DNA of 43,724 bases from positions 1 to 43,724 of the forward strand of contig JAJQCV010000045.1 in assembly GCA_021202525.1 (NCBI GenBank), written 5' to 3'. Below are positions 43,421 to 43,724 of the stretch, piece by piece (positions within the stretch are counted from its first letter, which is position 1; each line of letters opens with the position of its first letter). Below the pieces are notes generated by a model. It saw nothing but the letters and a program-made list of their open reading frames with translations, had not been told where the DNA came from and ran no database searches. The translations under genes and the position numbers were made by a program. The stretch is from Akkermansiaceae bacterium (GTDB lineage Bacteria > Verrucomicrobiota > Verrucomicrobiia > Verrucomicrobiales > Akkermansiaceae).

Positions 43421-43724
43421 ATGAAGGGTTCCTTTGCTGTGCGTGTCCTGTTCCGGTGCGTGGTGCTGGCGTTCCTGGTTTATGCCATGCTCCTGACCTG
43501 GTGGACTCCGTTTACCGGGGACAGTTTCATGCATTCCGTCTTTGGGGTGCAGCACCGCCTTTCCTTCTGGCCGGTGCTGGAGCGTTGCTGGTGGTCCTAC
43601 ATGAACTGGAATCCCAGGCTGGGGGAGTTTCTGGCTATTTTTACCGCGACGGCCGGGAAGTGGCTGTTCTGCCTGGTTAATCCGTTTGTGGTTCTTTCCC
43701 TGGCGCTGATGATGTTTTATCTGG
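43421..43724 (+). CDS. Polytopic membrane protein, N-terminal part (cut by window edge)
   Basis: An open frame of about 101 residues starts at the ATG 40 bp after rseP and runs off the right edge. The first 25 residues form a membrane helix (VLFRCVVLAFLVYAMLL). It is followed by TWWTPFTGDSF, then YMNWNPRLGEFLAIF and a second helix (WLFCLVNPFVVLSLALMMFYL). The 'WWTP...DSF...YMNWNPRLGE' pattern resembles the DUF6056-type multi-helix membrane proteins, which are related to GT-C glycosyltransferases. The assignment is tentative because most of the protein is missing. No ribosome-binding site is visible. Confidence 0.65.
   Translation, partial: MKGSFAVRVLFRCVVLAFLVYAMLLTWWTPFTGDSFMHSVFGVQHRLSFWPVLERCWWSYMNWNPRLGEFLAIFTATAGKWLFCLVNPFVVLSLALMMFYL

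Overview
The window looks like a Verrucomicrobiota chromosome, most likely Akkermansia or a close relative. This is inferred from gene content and style, not from a marker search: high GC, a giant autotransporter directly after a complete trp run, many start codons with little or no Shine-Dalgarno sequence, and secreted sialidase-like, SGNH and GH115 enzymes typical of a gut glycan degrader. No phage, integrase, full-length insertion sequence or CRISPR array is visible.

Layout. 1-3904: end of trpD, then trpC, trpF, trpB and trpA, tightly packed or overlapping and closed by a strong intrinsic terminator. 4201-13683: a 3160-residue autotransporter with PATR-type beta-helix repeats and a C-terminal beta-barrel. 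13813-17826 (minus strand): OsmC-like peroxidase, metX, a zinc-site-deficient L36 and a polytopic membrane protein. 18575-20866 (plus): a fusion of a lipid A acyltransferase with a GT9 heptosyltransferase-like domain, then a small HTH protein. 20886-26875 (minus): pflA, pflB (frameshifted at an A8 tract as read) and an AT-rich GH115 glycosidase. 27196-29861 (plus): SGNH hydrolase and an Asp-box sialidase-like gene broken at a C7 tract. 30068-31429 (minus): membrane-anchored ankyrin protein. 31988-35046 (plus): HAD phosphatase, small membrane protein, stand-alone nuoA and an MFS transporter. 35541-36596: tRNA-Leu(UAG), a small exported protein and a small membrane protein. 36683-43724 (plus): uvrB with an insertion, an exported (alpha/alpha)6 glycosidase, rpmI-rplT, a doubtful ORF, the RseP site-2 protease and the start of a further membrane protein.

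How the genes work together. The trp genes convert anthranilate to tryptophan. pflBA would give anaerobic pyruvate cleavage to acetyl-CoA and formate, but only if the frameshift is an error or is suppressed. GH115, SGNH hydrolase, the sialidase-like protein and the GH63/trehalase-like protein all carry export signals and fit extracytoplasmic glycan processing. The acyltransferase-GT9 fusion, RseP and the autotransporter point to a Gram-negative envelope with lipid A.

The least explained structures are two intergenic elements (17886-18070 and 31547-31743). Each is bounded by exact inverted copies of a 15-bp palindrome of the form CGGATT-N3-AATCCG, and they look like miniature mobile or REP-like elements. 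The two homopolymer frameshifts could be sequencing errors, pseudogenes or slippage/phase-variation sites.
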